Positions 43,316 through 51,231 of a DNA stretch of 64,000 bases are shown one piece after another. Both the position numbers and the translations under genes were made by a program. Position 1 is the stretch's first letter, and the number at the start of each line of letters is the position of its first letter. This stretch comes from Chitinophaga sp. Ak27 (lineage in GTDB: Bacteria; Bacteroidota; Bacteroidia; Chitinophagales; Chitinophagaceae). The stretch covers positions 1-64,000 of the forward strand of contig NZ_JABAOB010000010.1 in NCBI RefSeq assembly GCF_012726295.1. Reading direction: 5' to 3'. The notes beneath the pieces are model-generated. The model made no database searches and was not told the DNA's origin. It saw nothing but the letters and a program-made list of their open reading frames with translations.

Positions 43316-43420
43316 AGCAGAAAGCGGAAAGCAGAAAGCAAAAAGCTATTAAAGCGAAGTATCTATGCAGGTCGTCATCCGCTTTAATAGCTTTTTGCTT
43401 TCTGCTTTCCGCTTTCTGCT
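43316..43420. repeat. heptamer-built long inverted repeat, copy 3 (in a divergent promoter)
   Basis: Arms 43316-43356 and 43380-43420 are perfectly complementary over 41 bp with a 23-nt loop. Left arm heptamers: AGAAAGC, GGAAAGC, AGAAAGC, AAAAAGC, then TATTAAAGCG. It lies between the divergent starts of pyrE and the Nudix gene, with a candidate -7 element just outside each arm (43293-43300 and 43421-43428). A simple role as terminator is therefore unlikely here. Confidence 0.92.
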
Positions 43421-43428
43421 TAAATTTG
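43421..43428 (+). promoter_or_regulatory. candidate -7 element of the Nudix gene, abutting the repeat
   Basis: TAAATTTG matches TAnnTTTG and is directly adjacent to the right arm of the inverted repeat; the ATG is only 4 nt further on, so the mRNA may be leaderless. A TTG inside the arm (43395-43397) is 23 bp upstream. Confidence 0.5.
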
Positions 43429-43432
43429 CGGC

Positions 43433-44050
43433 ATGCAAGAAAACATTACGATCTATCTCAACGAGCGACCTCTTCTACTAACCGCGGATACAGCGATGCC
43501 GGCACACTTTACCCATGCTAAAGCGTATAATAATCCCGACCCAGAGAAAATGGAAAGTGTGTTACAGAAACTGGAAAATGGGAAAAAAGATGCGGCGGTT
43601 TTCATCGCGCCGGATGTAAAAAAACTCTTTAAAAAGGTGTCTCTGCATTTTACTACCTTGGTGGCTGCAGGTGGATTAATTACCAATCCTGCCGGGGAAG
43701 TGCTGATGATGTTCCGCAGGGGAAAGTGGGATTTGCCTAAAGGTAAACGTGATCCCGGGGAAGACCTGGAGATTTGTGCCCTGCGGGAAGTGGCGGAGGA
43801 AACCGGTTTACATACCGTTTCCCTGGAAAAGAAAATTACGGAAACATTTCACTATTACCCGATGAAAAATAAGAAGGTATTGAAACATACCTATTGGTAC
43901 CGTATGCACTTTACCGGTACAGAACTGACGGTACCTCAGATTGAAGAAGACATCCAGGACCTGCAATGGATCAGACCTGAAAACGTGGATAAATACTTGA
44001 AGTACTCCTACGAAAATATCAGGGAAGTTTTCAGGGCAGCACATATTTAA
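43433..44050 (+). CDS. Nudix hydrolase
   Basis: 205 aa. The Nudix box GKRDPGEDLEICALREVAEE-TGL (Gx5Ex7REUxEExGU) is intact at about 103-125. The N-terminal 70 residues are an extra domain of unknown function. Substrate unknown; nucleoside diphosphate derivatives are likely. It is divergent from pyrE across the inverted repeat, and its ATG is 12 nt from the repeat end. Followed by a hairpin shared with the convergent thioesterase. Confidence 0.93.
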   Translation: MQENITIYLNERPLLLTADTAMPAHFTHAKAYNNPDPEKMESVLQKLENGKKDAAVFIAPDVKKLFKKVSLHFTTLVAAGGLITNPAGEVLMMFRRGKWDLPKGKRDPGEDLEICALREVAEETGLHTVSLEKKITETFHYYPMKNKKVLKHTYWYRMHFTGTELTVPQIEEDIQDLQWIRPENVDKYLKYSYENIREVFRAAHI

Positions 44051-44054
44051 GCAC

Positions 44055-44090
44055 CAGGTTCATTTGGAATCATCTTTCCAGATGAACCTG
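44055..44090. terminator. bidirectional hairpin between convergent genes
   Basis: Stem with outer 9 bp (44055-44063 with 44082-44090) and inner TGGAA/TTCCA continuing to a 6-nt loop, one mismatch. It lies between the Nudix stop and the thioesterase stop. Confidence 0.75.
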
Positions 44091-44100
44091 TACTGCCTGT

Positions 44101-44532
44101 TTACTTTTTGGCCAGGATGGCTACGGTGAGCCGGCTTACGCAAACCAGCCGGTGCTGGTCGTCTGTAATACGAATATCCCATACATGGCTGTTGGCCCCT
44201 ATATGCAAAGGACGGGCGCAGGCATGTACATACCCGCTTCTTACCCCTCTCACATGGTTGGCATTAACTTCCATTCCAACGCAAATCTGTTTTTCGGGGT
44301 TGATAATGAGCCCTGATGCCATGCTGCCCACGGTTTCCGCCAAGGCAGCAGAGGCGCCGCCGTGCAACAATCCATAAGGTTGTACGGTTCTATGATCTAC
44401 CGGCATCATCATTTTCAGGTAATCCGGTCCTATCTCGGTAAACTCCATTCCCAAAACAGTGGCCATGGTAGCTTCTCCCATCTCATTCAAATCATCCAGC
44501 GAAATTTTTGTATTGTGCCAGATCGTTTTCAT
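44101..44532 (-). CDS. hotdog-fold thioesterase (PaaI/YdiI-like)
   Basis: 143 aa. Characteristic motif YGLLHGGASAALAETVGSMA with the His-Gly-Gly and catalytic Glu/Asp position, then VGMEVNANHVRGVRSG and the VWDIRITDDQHRLVCVSRLT strand. It cleaves acyl-CoA thioesters; it may be the DHNA-CoA thioesterase of menaquinone synthesis, but substrate cannot be read. It lies 15 nt downstream of coaD. Confidence 0.9.
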   Translation of the reverse strand: MKTIWHNTKISLDDLNEMGEATMATVLGMEFTEIGPDYLKMMMPVDHRTVQPYGLLHGGASAALAETVGSMASGLIINPEKQICVGMEVNANHVRGVRSGYVHACARPLHIGANSHVWDIRITDDQHRLVCVSRLTVAILAKK

Positions 44533-44547
44533 ATCTACTACTTTAAG

Positions 44548-45024
44548 TTATTGCTTAATACGCCTGATGCCTTCCATCACTACTTCCGGCAGGAAAGGAG
44601 CCACATCTCCGCCATAGCGGTGAATATCCCTTACCAGCGTGGAGGCAATACTGGAATACTGTGGTACAGTGGTCAGGAAAATGGTTTCTATGCCCGGAGC
44701 TATCGTCCGGTTCACATCGGCAATCGCCTTTTCATATTCGAAATCACTGACATAACGGATACCCCGGAGAATAAAACGGGCGCCCAGCTGCTTACAAAAG
44801 TCAATCGTTAACCCCGAATAGGAAGCCACTTCCACCCGGGGATCATCTTTATAAATTTCTTTAATCCACGCTATCCGCTCTTCCAGTGCAAACATCGGCG
44901 TTTTGTTGCTGTTTACACCAATGCCGACCACCAGGCGGTCAAACAAATCGAGCCCGCGGTTAATTACATCCGTATGTCCCAGTGTAATGGGATCGAATGT
45001 ACCTGGGAATAAACAAATCCTCAT
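44548..45024 (-). CDS. coaD: phosphopantetheine adenylyltransferase
   Basis: 158 aa. Nucleotidyltransferase motif FPGTFDPITLGHTDVINRG (HxGH variant TLGH), RGIRYVSDFEYEKAIADVN and SSIASTLVRDIHRYGG. It forms dephospho-CoA from 4'-phosphopantetheine and ATP. Second gene in DUF3822-rsmD-coaD-thioesterase order on the minus strand. Confidence 0.97.
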   Translation of the reverse strand: MRICLFPGTFDPITLGHTDVINRGLDLFDRLVVGIGVNSNKTPMFALEERIAWIKEIYKDDPRVEVASYSGLTIDFCKQLGARFILRGIRYVSDFEYEKAIADVNRTIAPGIETIFLTTVPQYSSIASTLVRDIHRYGGDVAPFLPEVVMEGIRRIKQ

Positions 45025-45053
45025 GATAGTGGTATTGATTTAAATAATATCTG

Positions 45054-45608
45054 TCAACGTTTGAGCGCCTCCCGGTTGATAAAAATGGAGAAAACCGTAG
45101 CCCCATAATTTCTTTCAGAACGGTAATAGGAGTAATCCTTGAATTTCTCATGCTGCGTATGTTCTACCACCAGCCAACCTTCCGGATGCAGTAATCCCCT
45201 TTCAAATACCAGCAATGGCAACTGATCCAGCGTTTCCATCATATAAGGCGGGTCTGCAAAAATCAGATCAAATTGCTCTGTACACTGCTGGAGGTATTTA
45301 AAAACATCCATTTTTACCGTTTTCAGGGTAGTAATTCCCAGCGATTGCGCCGTTTTGCCGATAAAGGCCGCCATGGCCGGATCTTTTTCAACAACGGTAA
45401 TATCGGTAGCTCCCCTCGAAGCCAGTTCATAGCTGATACTCCCGGTGCCGCCAAACAGGTCCAGTGCTTTCAGCGCCGAAATATCCAGGTTGTTTTCAAG
45501 AATATTAAATAAACCGCCCTTGGCAATATCTGTAGTAGGACGGGTATGCGGCATTTTTGCCGGTGGTTGTATCCTTCTTCCTCCACTCGCTCCTCCAATT
45601 ATACGCAT
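45054..45608 (-). CDS. rsmD: 16S rRNA (guanine-N2-966) methyltransferase RsmD
   Basis: 184 aa. Opening MRIIGGASGGRRIQPPAKMP and the RPTTDIAKGGLFNIL stretch are typical. SAM-binding motif LKALDLFGGTGSISYELASRG and catalytic motif FDLIFADPPYMM are intact. It methylates G966 of 16S rRNA. Its first 10 nt overlap the end of DUF3822, so translation is probably coupled. Confidence 0.95.
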   Translation of the reverse strand: MRIIGGASGGRRIQPPAKMPHTRPTTDIAKGGLFNILENNLDISALKALDLFGGTGSISYELASRGATDITVVEKDPAMAAFIGKTAQSLGITTLKTVKMDVFKYLQQCTEQFDLIFADPPYMMETLDQLPLLVFERGLLHPEGWLVVEHTQHEKFKDYSYYRSERNYGATVFSIFINREALKR

Positions 45609-46474
45609 AACGCTAACGCATATAGATTATGAAAATAATAACCAGGTATCTCCTGCATTTTAGTGATGTAGTGGAAACCCGGTAATCGTTGCATCCATTC
45701 CAGGCGCGGGATGAACTTGTACATTTCCTGGTATACGCCTGTATCGGTAGCCAGTACCCCTCCCAGCTTTACCTTCACCTGCTGTTCATCCAATCCTAAC
45801 TGGCGCAAAGTACTTACCAGGGTGTATACCACATCCAATCCTGTTTCATAGTCCGACTCCTGTTGGATAAGGAGCTTTCCTTTCTCGTAGACAGTGAGTG
45901 TAAAGCATTGCTGTTGTACTTCTACAAAAGCCACCCCTTCGCTGGCGTGGAAATCCAGGTCCAGCGGATAGGCTTGCAACAGGGCAGAATTGGCATGAAT
46001 TACCAGGTCTGTTGAAAACTCTTTTCTCAGGAAGCCCAACAGGTCTTTATCAACGCTGTAAACGTTGACCATGGGTAATTCGGGAAGAAGATCCGACAAG
46101 ATGGCTTCTTGCATCTTTTCCGGCATGGCCAGATGCAGGTATTCTTTCTTCATGGACGGCATGTAATACAGGTGGGGCACCAATACGCCGCTACCGGTAT
46201 TAAAGGCCAACAGTATAGATTTAAAAGCAGTAAACAACAGTTTGTCTGTATCAAATACATTCTCTATCATCTCCAGGTCGGCAAGGGCCATTTTCCGTGG
46301 GGTAAAATGATAGGACTTCAATGCCAGGAATTTCCTTACAGCCGGATCATACACCACATAACTAAAGGTGCCGCTTCCTACCAATACAAATAAATAGCAG
46401 GCCGTCAGGTCAGTTTCCAGCAGGGTTTCATCGTCTACTGTAAATGCAGGATGGATGTTATAAGCCACGGGCAT
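45599..46474 (-). CDS. DUF3822 family protein
   Basis: 291 aa. Pattern of the Bacteroidota DUF3822 family (HPAFTVDDETLLETDLTACY, YDPAVRKFLALKSYHFTPRK, VLVPHLYYMPSMKKEYLHLA, GVLATDTGVYQEMYKFIPRL). No signal peptide or membrane segment. It directly precedes rsmD with overlap and then coaD, a linkage conserved in the phylum as I recall it, which suggests a role near rRNA modification or CoA; no function is known. Confidence 0.85.
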   Translation of the reverse strand: MPVAYNIHPAFTVDDETLLETDLTACYLFVLVGSGTFSYVVYDPAVRKFLALKSYHFTPRKMALADLEMIENVFDTDKLLFTAFKSILLAFNTGSGVLVPHLYYMPSMKKEYLHLAMPEKMQEAILSDLLPELPMVNVYSVDKDLLGFLRKEFSTDLVIHANSALLQAYPLDLDFHASEGVAFVEVQQQCFTLTVYEKGKLLIQQESDYETGLDVVYTLVSTLRQLGLDEQQVKVKLGGVLATDTGVYQEMYKFIPRLEWMQRLPGFHYITKMQEIPGYYFHNLYALALCV

Positions 46475-46570
46475 AATTTACCTTTCAAATGAATTACAAT
46501 AATAGTCTTTTTAGTTAATTGGTGGGGGCGTTTTGTTGTTTTATCAGGGGAGATGATCACCAGATTCCCA

Positions 46571-46578
46571 TATATTTG
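46571..46578 (+). promoter_or_regulatory. candidate -7 element of the MATE gene
   Basis: TATATTTG matches TAnnTTTG, 30 nt before the ATG. No TTG at 17-23 bp upstream. Confidence 0.4.
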
Positions 46579-46607
46579 TTTTTATACCCACAATCAGCAG
46601 AAGATAC

Positions 46608-47939
46608 ATGCAACTGGAAGTAACCACCCGGCAGATTATAAAGATAGCAGGACCTATATGCCTTGCCCTGATTATTCCACAAATCAATCATATTACAAAT
46701 ACCGCATTCCTGGGGCGATTGGGCGAATTTGAGCTGGCGGCCAACGGCATCGCCGGGATTTATTACCTGGTGATGTATATGATTGTGTATGGCCTCAACA
46801 ACGGACTACAGGTGTTGATTGCCCGCAGAGCAGGACAGGGTCAGTATGCGGGTATCGGGCAATTGTTTTCCAACGGGATACAGGTGGGCCTTGTTTTCTC
46901 CCTGATTGCTATCCTGATTACGCTGCTGGCTGCTCCCTGGTTCTTTGCAAAAAGTTTGCACGACCAACATATCCTGTCAGCAGCGGTATCGTTTATCCGC
47001 ATCCGTATCTGGGGACTCCCCTTCCTGATGTTGCTCAATATGGCCGATGCCTTTTATATTGGCAGCGGGCATCCTAAGATGTTGATTGTGATTTCCCTCT
47101 GCCAGGAAATGATGAACATTTTTTTTGATTACACCCTTATTTTCGGTAAGCTGGGATTACCCGCAATAGGCCTGAATGGCGCAGCCATAGCATCCATCAT
47201 TGCTGAATTTACGGGTTGCCTGGTGGCTTGCAGTATGCTGTTTATCAAAGGTTACCACCGGAAATACAGCCTGTTTGGCTATTTGAGGGTTAACTGGGCT
47301 ATTGTCCGGAATATCCTGGATGTTTCGGCGCCCCTGATTGTACAATTCCTTTTTAGCATTGGCAGCTGGTTTGTGTTTTTTATATTTATTGAACACCTGG
47401 GTGAAAGACCACTGGCCGTATCTAATATGCTCCGTAGTATTTTCGGGTTCTTCGGGATTTTTACGTGGTCGCTGGCCGCGGCCTGCAATACGATGGTCAG
47501 CAATGTGATCGGGCAGGGGAAGTCTGAACTGGTATTCAAAGCCATCCGGAAAATAGTGGGTATCAGTGTGATTTGCGCTACTACCGTATGTATCCTGGTC
47601 AACCTGTTTCCCTACACGTTGCTGCATATCTATACGAATAATGCCGACCTGATTACAGTGGCTATTCCATCCATACGGATCATTACCTTAAGTACCATTC
47701 TCATGGCGGTATCGGCAGTAACGATGAGTGGGGTAATTGGTACCGGTAATACCCGTATGAACCTGGTTACAGAAATCACGGCAGTAATAGGCTATATGCT
47801 CTATTGCGATATTGTGATAGAACGTATGCGCAGCGAGCTGCAATGGGCCTGGGGAGCCGATTTCATCTACTGGACTATCATTTTCGGGCTGAGTTACTGG
47901 TACCTGCGCAGCGGCAGGTGGAAAGGGAAAGAGATCTAA
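46608..47939 (+). CDS. MATE family efflux transporter
   Basis: 443 aa, 12 predicted membrane helices in two six-helix halves. Family features: RQIIKIAGPICLALIIPQIN at the start, NTAFLGRLGEFELAANGIAG, NGLNNGLQVLIARRAGQG-type loop, and the second-half counterpart around 270-300 (AAACNTMVSNVIGQGKSELV). It exports cationic drugs or metabolites by Na+ or H+ exchange. Convergent with the TPR gene, 7 nt between the stops. Confidence 0.92.
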   Translation: MQLEVTTRQIIKIAGPICLALIIPQINHITNTAFLGRLGEFELAANGIAGIYYLVMYMIVYGLNNGLQVLIARRAGQGQYAGIGQLFSNGIQVGLVFSLIAILITLLAAPWFFAKSLHDQHILSAAVSFIRIRIWGLPFLMLLNMADAFYIGSGHPKMLIVISLCQEMMNIFFDYTLIFGKLGLPAIGLNGAAIASIIAEFTGCLVACSMLFIKGYHRKYSLFGYLRVNWAIVRNILDVSAPLIVQFLFSIGSWFVFFIFIEHLGERPLAVSNMLRSIFGFFGIFTWSLAAACNTMVSNVIGQGKSELVFKAIRKIVGISVICATTVCILVNLFPYTLLHIYTNNADLITVAIPSIRIITLSTILMAVSAVTMSGVIGTGNTRMNLVTEITAVIGYMLYCDIVIERMRSELQWAWGADFIYWTIIFGLSYWYLRSGRWKGKEI

Positions 47940-47946
47940 CCGGTGT

Positions 47947-48702
47947 CTACTGGAGGTCGTCCAGCATTTTCCGGCAATCCACTTTGATACCGGCATCGTC
48001 CTGAGCGATATTGCGCAGCGTTAATGCCTTTTTGAGTACATCTATAGCTTTATCCTGCTGATCATTTTCTTTATAAGCGCGGGCCAGTTCGTAATAATTG
48101 AGGACAAATGCGGGGTCCAGCTGCCGGCATTTCTCGTAATTTGTGATGGCATTTTGCAGCGAGCCATCCGGCAGCCCGCCAAATAGCATTTTGGCAGCGC
48201 CCCTTTCAAAGGCATTTAAATTGGCCACTTCAAAATTCCATTTACCTAATACGTGATAACCTTGTGCCAGGGAGGGGTTGAATTTAATGGCCAGCTCGGC
48301 GTATTTCTTTACATCTTTGGAAGCAGCCACCTTATCCTTGGCACCGGAGATCAAGGCCATGCGCCCCATAGCGATAGCCATCGATAAATTGGCATCCGGG
48401 CTGTTTGGATTTACTTTCAGGGCCTGTAGTGCGTAACTTTTTGCCTGGTTATAATAGTTGACTTTATCTTCCTTATTTTTCTGCCGGTTGCCTATACGGG
48501 AACATAACTGGCTGGCCTGGTTCAGGGCATCCAGCTGAGCAGGCTGTATTTTCAGGATATCTTTATCTTTCTCGAATGCTTCACTTTCCTTCATTTGCTT
48601 CTCCAGCTGTTTGGCTTCTTCCACCATATCACTAACACTCTGAGCCTTTACAAATAAGGCTGCTGATAACAAAAAGCAAACTGCCATGATCCTCTTAAAC
48701 AT
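47947..48702 (-). CDS. secreted tetratricopeptide repeat protein
   Basis: 251 aa. Signal peptide (MFKRIMAVCFLLSAALFVKAQ). At least four TPR-like helix pairs: AQLDALNQASQLCSRIG, VNYYNQAKSYALQALKVNPNS, YAELAIKFNPSLAQGYHVLG and DPAFVLNYYELARAYKENDQ. A periplasmic scaffold; partner unknown. It follows folB on the same strand with about 90 nt between. Confidence 0.82.
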   Translation of the reverse strand: MFKRIMAVCFLLSAALFVKAQSVSDMVEEAKQLEKQMKESEAFEKDKDILKIQPAQLDALNQASQLCSRIGNRQKNKEDKVNYYNQAKSYALQALKVNPNSPDANLSMAIAMGRMALISGAKDKVAASKDVKKYAELAIKFNPSLAQGYHVLGKWNFEVANLNAFERGAAKMLFGGLPDGSLQNAITNYEKCRQLDPAFVLNYYELARAYKENDQQDKAIDVLKKALTLRNIAQDDAGIKVDCRKMLDDLQ

Positions 48703-48793
48703 AGGACAGGTTTTTTCGTTGTTGAATAACTTAATGCTATAAATCTACGAAAATTACAAATGAGAAACATCATTCATATCCCAAAAACGGGAA

Positions 48794-49144
48794 CTAATAA
48801 TCTTTCTCCAGTGATACGAGAGAGTTACGGATACTGGCGCCCATAGGGGGATTCATTTTGCGCAGCGTAACGATACTATGTTGTATAGTGGGATAACGTT
48901 GTTTGAGTGCAGCCGACAGCTCATATACCACTTCCTCCAGCAGAGGGCGGGGAACCGCCATCACGGTTTGAGCGATTTCATAAATGCCCTGGTAGTTCAC
49001 CGTTTCAGACAAGTCATCTACCGGCACGGTGCCGGGTATACGAACGGCAACATCCAGCATGAAGTAATTGCCAAGAATGGTTTCTTCCGGATATAAGCCG
49101 TGGTAGGCATAAAAGCTTGCCTGTTCGAGTGCAATGGTGAGCAT
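48794..49144 (-). CDS. folB: dihydroneopterin aldolase
   Basis: 116 aa. Motifs MLTIALEQASFYAYHGLYPEE (substrate Tyr-His and Glu), VNYQGIYEIAQTVMAVPRPLLEE, and the KMNPPMGASIRNSLVSLEKDY ending that carries the catalytic Lys. It acts in folate synthesis. It follows a hairpin-containing spacer after trxB. Confidence 0.95.
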   Translation of the reverse strand: MLTIALEQASFYAYHGLYPEETILGNYFMLDVAVRIPGTVPVDDLSETVNYQGIYEIAQTVMAVPRPLLEEVVYELSAALKQRYPTIQHSIVTLRKMNPPMGASIRNSLVSLEKDY

Positions 49145-49173
49145 TCAAAAAAATTAGTGCTGTTATTAACGGA

Positions 49174-49217
49174 TTATCCGGACAACTGGTTACCAGAGTA
49201 ACCGGTTATCCGGATAA
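49174..49217. terminator. 20-bp inverted repeat between trxB and folB
   Basis: Arms 49174-49193 and 49198-49217 with two mismatches and a 4-nt loop. The right arm also contains the perfect palindrome TTATCCGGATAA (49206-49217). No U-tract; it may serve as a weak terminator or a protein site. Confidence 0.6.
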
Positions 49218-49233
49218 CATTCTAAAGTTAAAG

Positions 49234-50184
49234 TCAGGCGTGATGTTCTTTCGCTGACAGGTATCTTTCAGCATCCAGGGCTGCCATACATCCGCTACCA
49301 GCTGCTGTTACCGCCTGGCGGTAGATCTTATCCTGTACATCGCCGCAGGCAAATACACCTTCTACAGTAGTACGGCTGGAGCCGGGCACTGTTACGATGT
49401 AATCCTGTTCGTCCAGCTCCAGGTAATCTTTGAAGATGGCAGAATTAGGCTGGTGACCGATAGCCACAAAGAACGCGCTTACCGGAATTTCTTTCTTTTC
49501 CTTTGTTTTATTATTGAGGATCCTGATGGCTTCTACTTTATTATCACCCAATACTTCATCTGTTTCTGAATTCCAGTAAACGATGATATTGGATGTTTTC
49601 AGTACGCGGTCCTGCATTACTTTAGAGGCGCGCATTTCATGGCGGCGTACCAGCATATGTACTGTACTGCACATTTTAGAAAGGTACAGCGCTTCTTCTG
49701 CTGCGGTGTCGCCAGCTCCAACGATGGCTACTTCTTTACCACGGAAGAAGAAACCATCACATACGGCGCAGGCAGAAACACCGCTGCCATTGAGGCGCTG
49801 TTCTGACGGGAGTCCTAGCCATTTAGCGGAGGCGCCGGTAGCGATAATGATCGCGTCTGCGGTAATTTCTTTCTCCTCGTCGATGATTACTTTATAAGGC
49901 TGTTTGCTGAAGTCCACGGAGGTAGCTAAACCATAGCGGATATCAGCCCCCATACGGGTAGCCTGTTTTTCGAAATCAACCATCATTTCAGGGCCCTGGA
50001 TACCTTCGGGATAGCCGGGATAGTTTTCTACTTCTGTGGTGATGGTTAATTGTCCTCCAGGTTGAATACCCTGGTATAATACTGGTTTAAGGTTGGCTCT
50101 TGCAGCATAAATGGCAGCGGTATAGCCGGCAGGTCCGGAACCGATGATCAATAAATGTACATGCTCTTGTTGCTTGTTTTCCAT
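49234..50184 (-). CDS. trxB: thioredoxin-disulfide reductase
   Basis: 316 aa. FAD-binding motif LLIIGSGPAGYTAAIYAARA at the start, the redox motif SACAVCDGFF (Cys139, Cys142), the NADPH motif VAIVGAGDTAAEEALYL, and the C-terminal GVFACGDVQDKIYRQAVTAA. It reduces thioredoxin with NADPH. It lies 18 nt downstream of the second DUF4249 gene, probably on the same transcript. Confidence 0.97.
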   Translation of the reverse strand: MENKQQEHVHLLIIGSGPAGYTAAIYAARANLKPVLYQGIQPGGQLTITTEVENYPGYPEGIQGPEMMVDFEKQATRMGADIRYGLATSVDFSKQPYKVIIDEEKEITADAIIIATGASAKWLGLPSEQRLNGSGVSACAVCDGFFFRGKEVAIVGAGDTAAEEALYLSKMCSTVHMLVRRHEMRASKVMQDRVLKTSNIIVYWNSETDEVLGDNKVEAIRILNNKTKEKKEIPVSAFFVAIGHQPNSAIFKDYLELDEQDYIVTVPGSSRTTVEGVFACGDVQDKIYRQAVTAAGSGCMAALDAERYLSAKEHHA

Positions 50185-50202
50185 ACTTTTTTTGCTGTAT
50201 AA

Positions 50203-51084
50203 TTACTTGCTTATAATAATTGTTTTATAGGTTGCCTGGTATCCGCCCCAGTAGCCTAATGCGCCGGGAATATTTCCCAATATTTTTATGGGCGATGAAA
50301 ATGGATTCCCATTACTGTTAAATGCAAAGTCGAGTGTTCGCCAGAAGTCCCACGTTGCTTTGTCAATATTACAAAACTTGACGGTTACAGTATCGCCCGT
50401 GTTGAATAATGCATAAGTAGCAGCATTCAGCCGTTCATTTTTATTCACGCCGGCGTCCAGGGGAATTTCAAATGTTGTGCCGTTCACCAGCTTATCATCC
50501 AGCACGGAAGTGAGTCCGGGAAGAAATGTTTCGCTATTCCGGCTGGTAAAGTAGCGGGCATAGTTACCAAATGCCGGCGCATCGGTGATTTTCACCCAGA
50601 GGCGCACCTTATTATCGTAACCGTCTACCATTACGGAGTTGTACCACAAAGAGTCCAGTTTCATACCGGCGGTAGGTATGGTTGTCACTGCCTGGTATGT
50701 CTTATTGTCAGCACTGATTGTTAAAGTATAGGTGCCTGACACTTTTCCTGTAAAGAGGTTGGCAGCCGGCTGGTTGGTATCCGGCACATATGCAAAGAGC
50801 TTTAACTTACCGGTATCTACAGATTGTTCTACCAGCTTCATGGTTTTGCTGCCGTCGGAAACGGTGACGGTGGCATTGTGCACGAAGGAGTTTTGCAGGG
50901 TAGCCTGGTCTATCCGGGAAAAATAGCCAAGGCTATTGGTGAGTATTACCAGGGGATATGTTCCATCTTCGATCCGGCCTTCCACTACCAGTTGCGGCGC
51001 CTGTTGAGGCAGGTGAACGCTGATATCTTTTTCACAGGCGGAAAAGATCAGTGTAAGCAACGGGAAGAAGAGCCAATTACGCAT
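50203..51084 (-). CDS. DUF4249 family lipoprotein, without TonB partner nearby
   Basis: 293 aa from ATG 51084; a nominal TTG at 51093 would overlap the -7 element, so the ATG is favoured. Signal peptide with lipobox LTLIFSAC. Family features: QAPQLVVEGRIEDGTYPLVI, FVHNATVTVSDGSKTMKL, and the Ala/Val-rich threonine-aspartate second half. Same family as the lipoprotein at 16232, but the adjacent genes are trxB and rpoD, not a receptor. A receptor may be encoded elsewhere. Confidence 0.82.
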   Translation of the reverse strand: MRNWLFFPLLTLIFSACEKDISVHLPQQAPQLVVEGRIEDGTYPLVILTNSLGYFSRIDQATLQNSFVHNATVTVSDGSKTMKLVEQSVDTGKLKLFAYVPDTNQPAANLFTGKVSGTYTLTISADNKTYQAVTTIPTAGMKLDSLWYNSVMVDGYDNKVRLWVKITDAPAFGNYARYFTSRNSETFLPGLTSVLDDKLVNGTTFEIPLDAGVNKNERLNAATYALFNTGDTVTVKFCNIDKATWDFWRTLDFAFNSNGNPFSSPIKILGNIPGALGYWGGYQATYKTIIISK

Positions 51085-51090
51085 AGACTG

Positions 51091-51098
51091 CAAAAATA
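51091..51098 (-). promoter_or_regulatory. candidate -7 element of the DUF4249-trxB transcript
   Basis: Minus-strand TATTTTTG, a TAnnTTTG match six nt before the ATG at 51084. Confidence 0.45.
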
Positions 51099-51116
51099 AG
51101 GGGTGTGTACTAAAAT

Positions 51117-51154
51117 AAGAACACCGGCCATGTATTTACAAGGCCGGTGTTCTT
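51117..51154 (-). terminator. terminator of rpoD
   Basis: Perfect 13-bp stem (51117-51129 with 51142-51154), 12-nt loop, T-rich on the minus strand. Confidence 0.85.
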
Positions 51155-51231
51155 ATAGAATAAAGAGGATTAGTAGATTTATTCAACTGGTCATGCCGCG
51201 ATATAGCAGTATGGCCAATGGAGTAAAAGGA

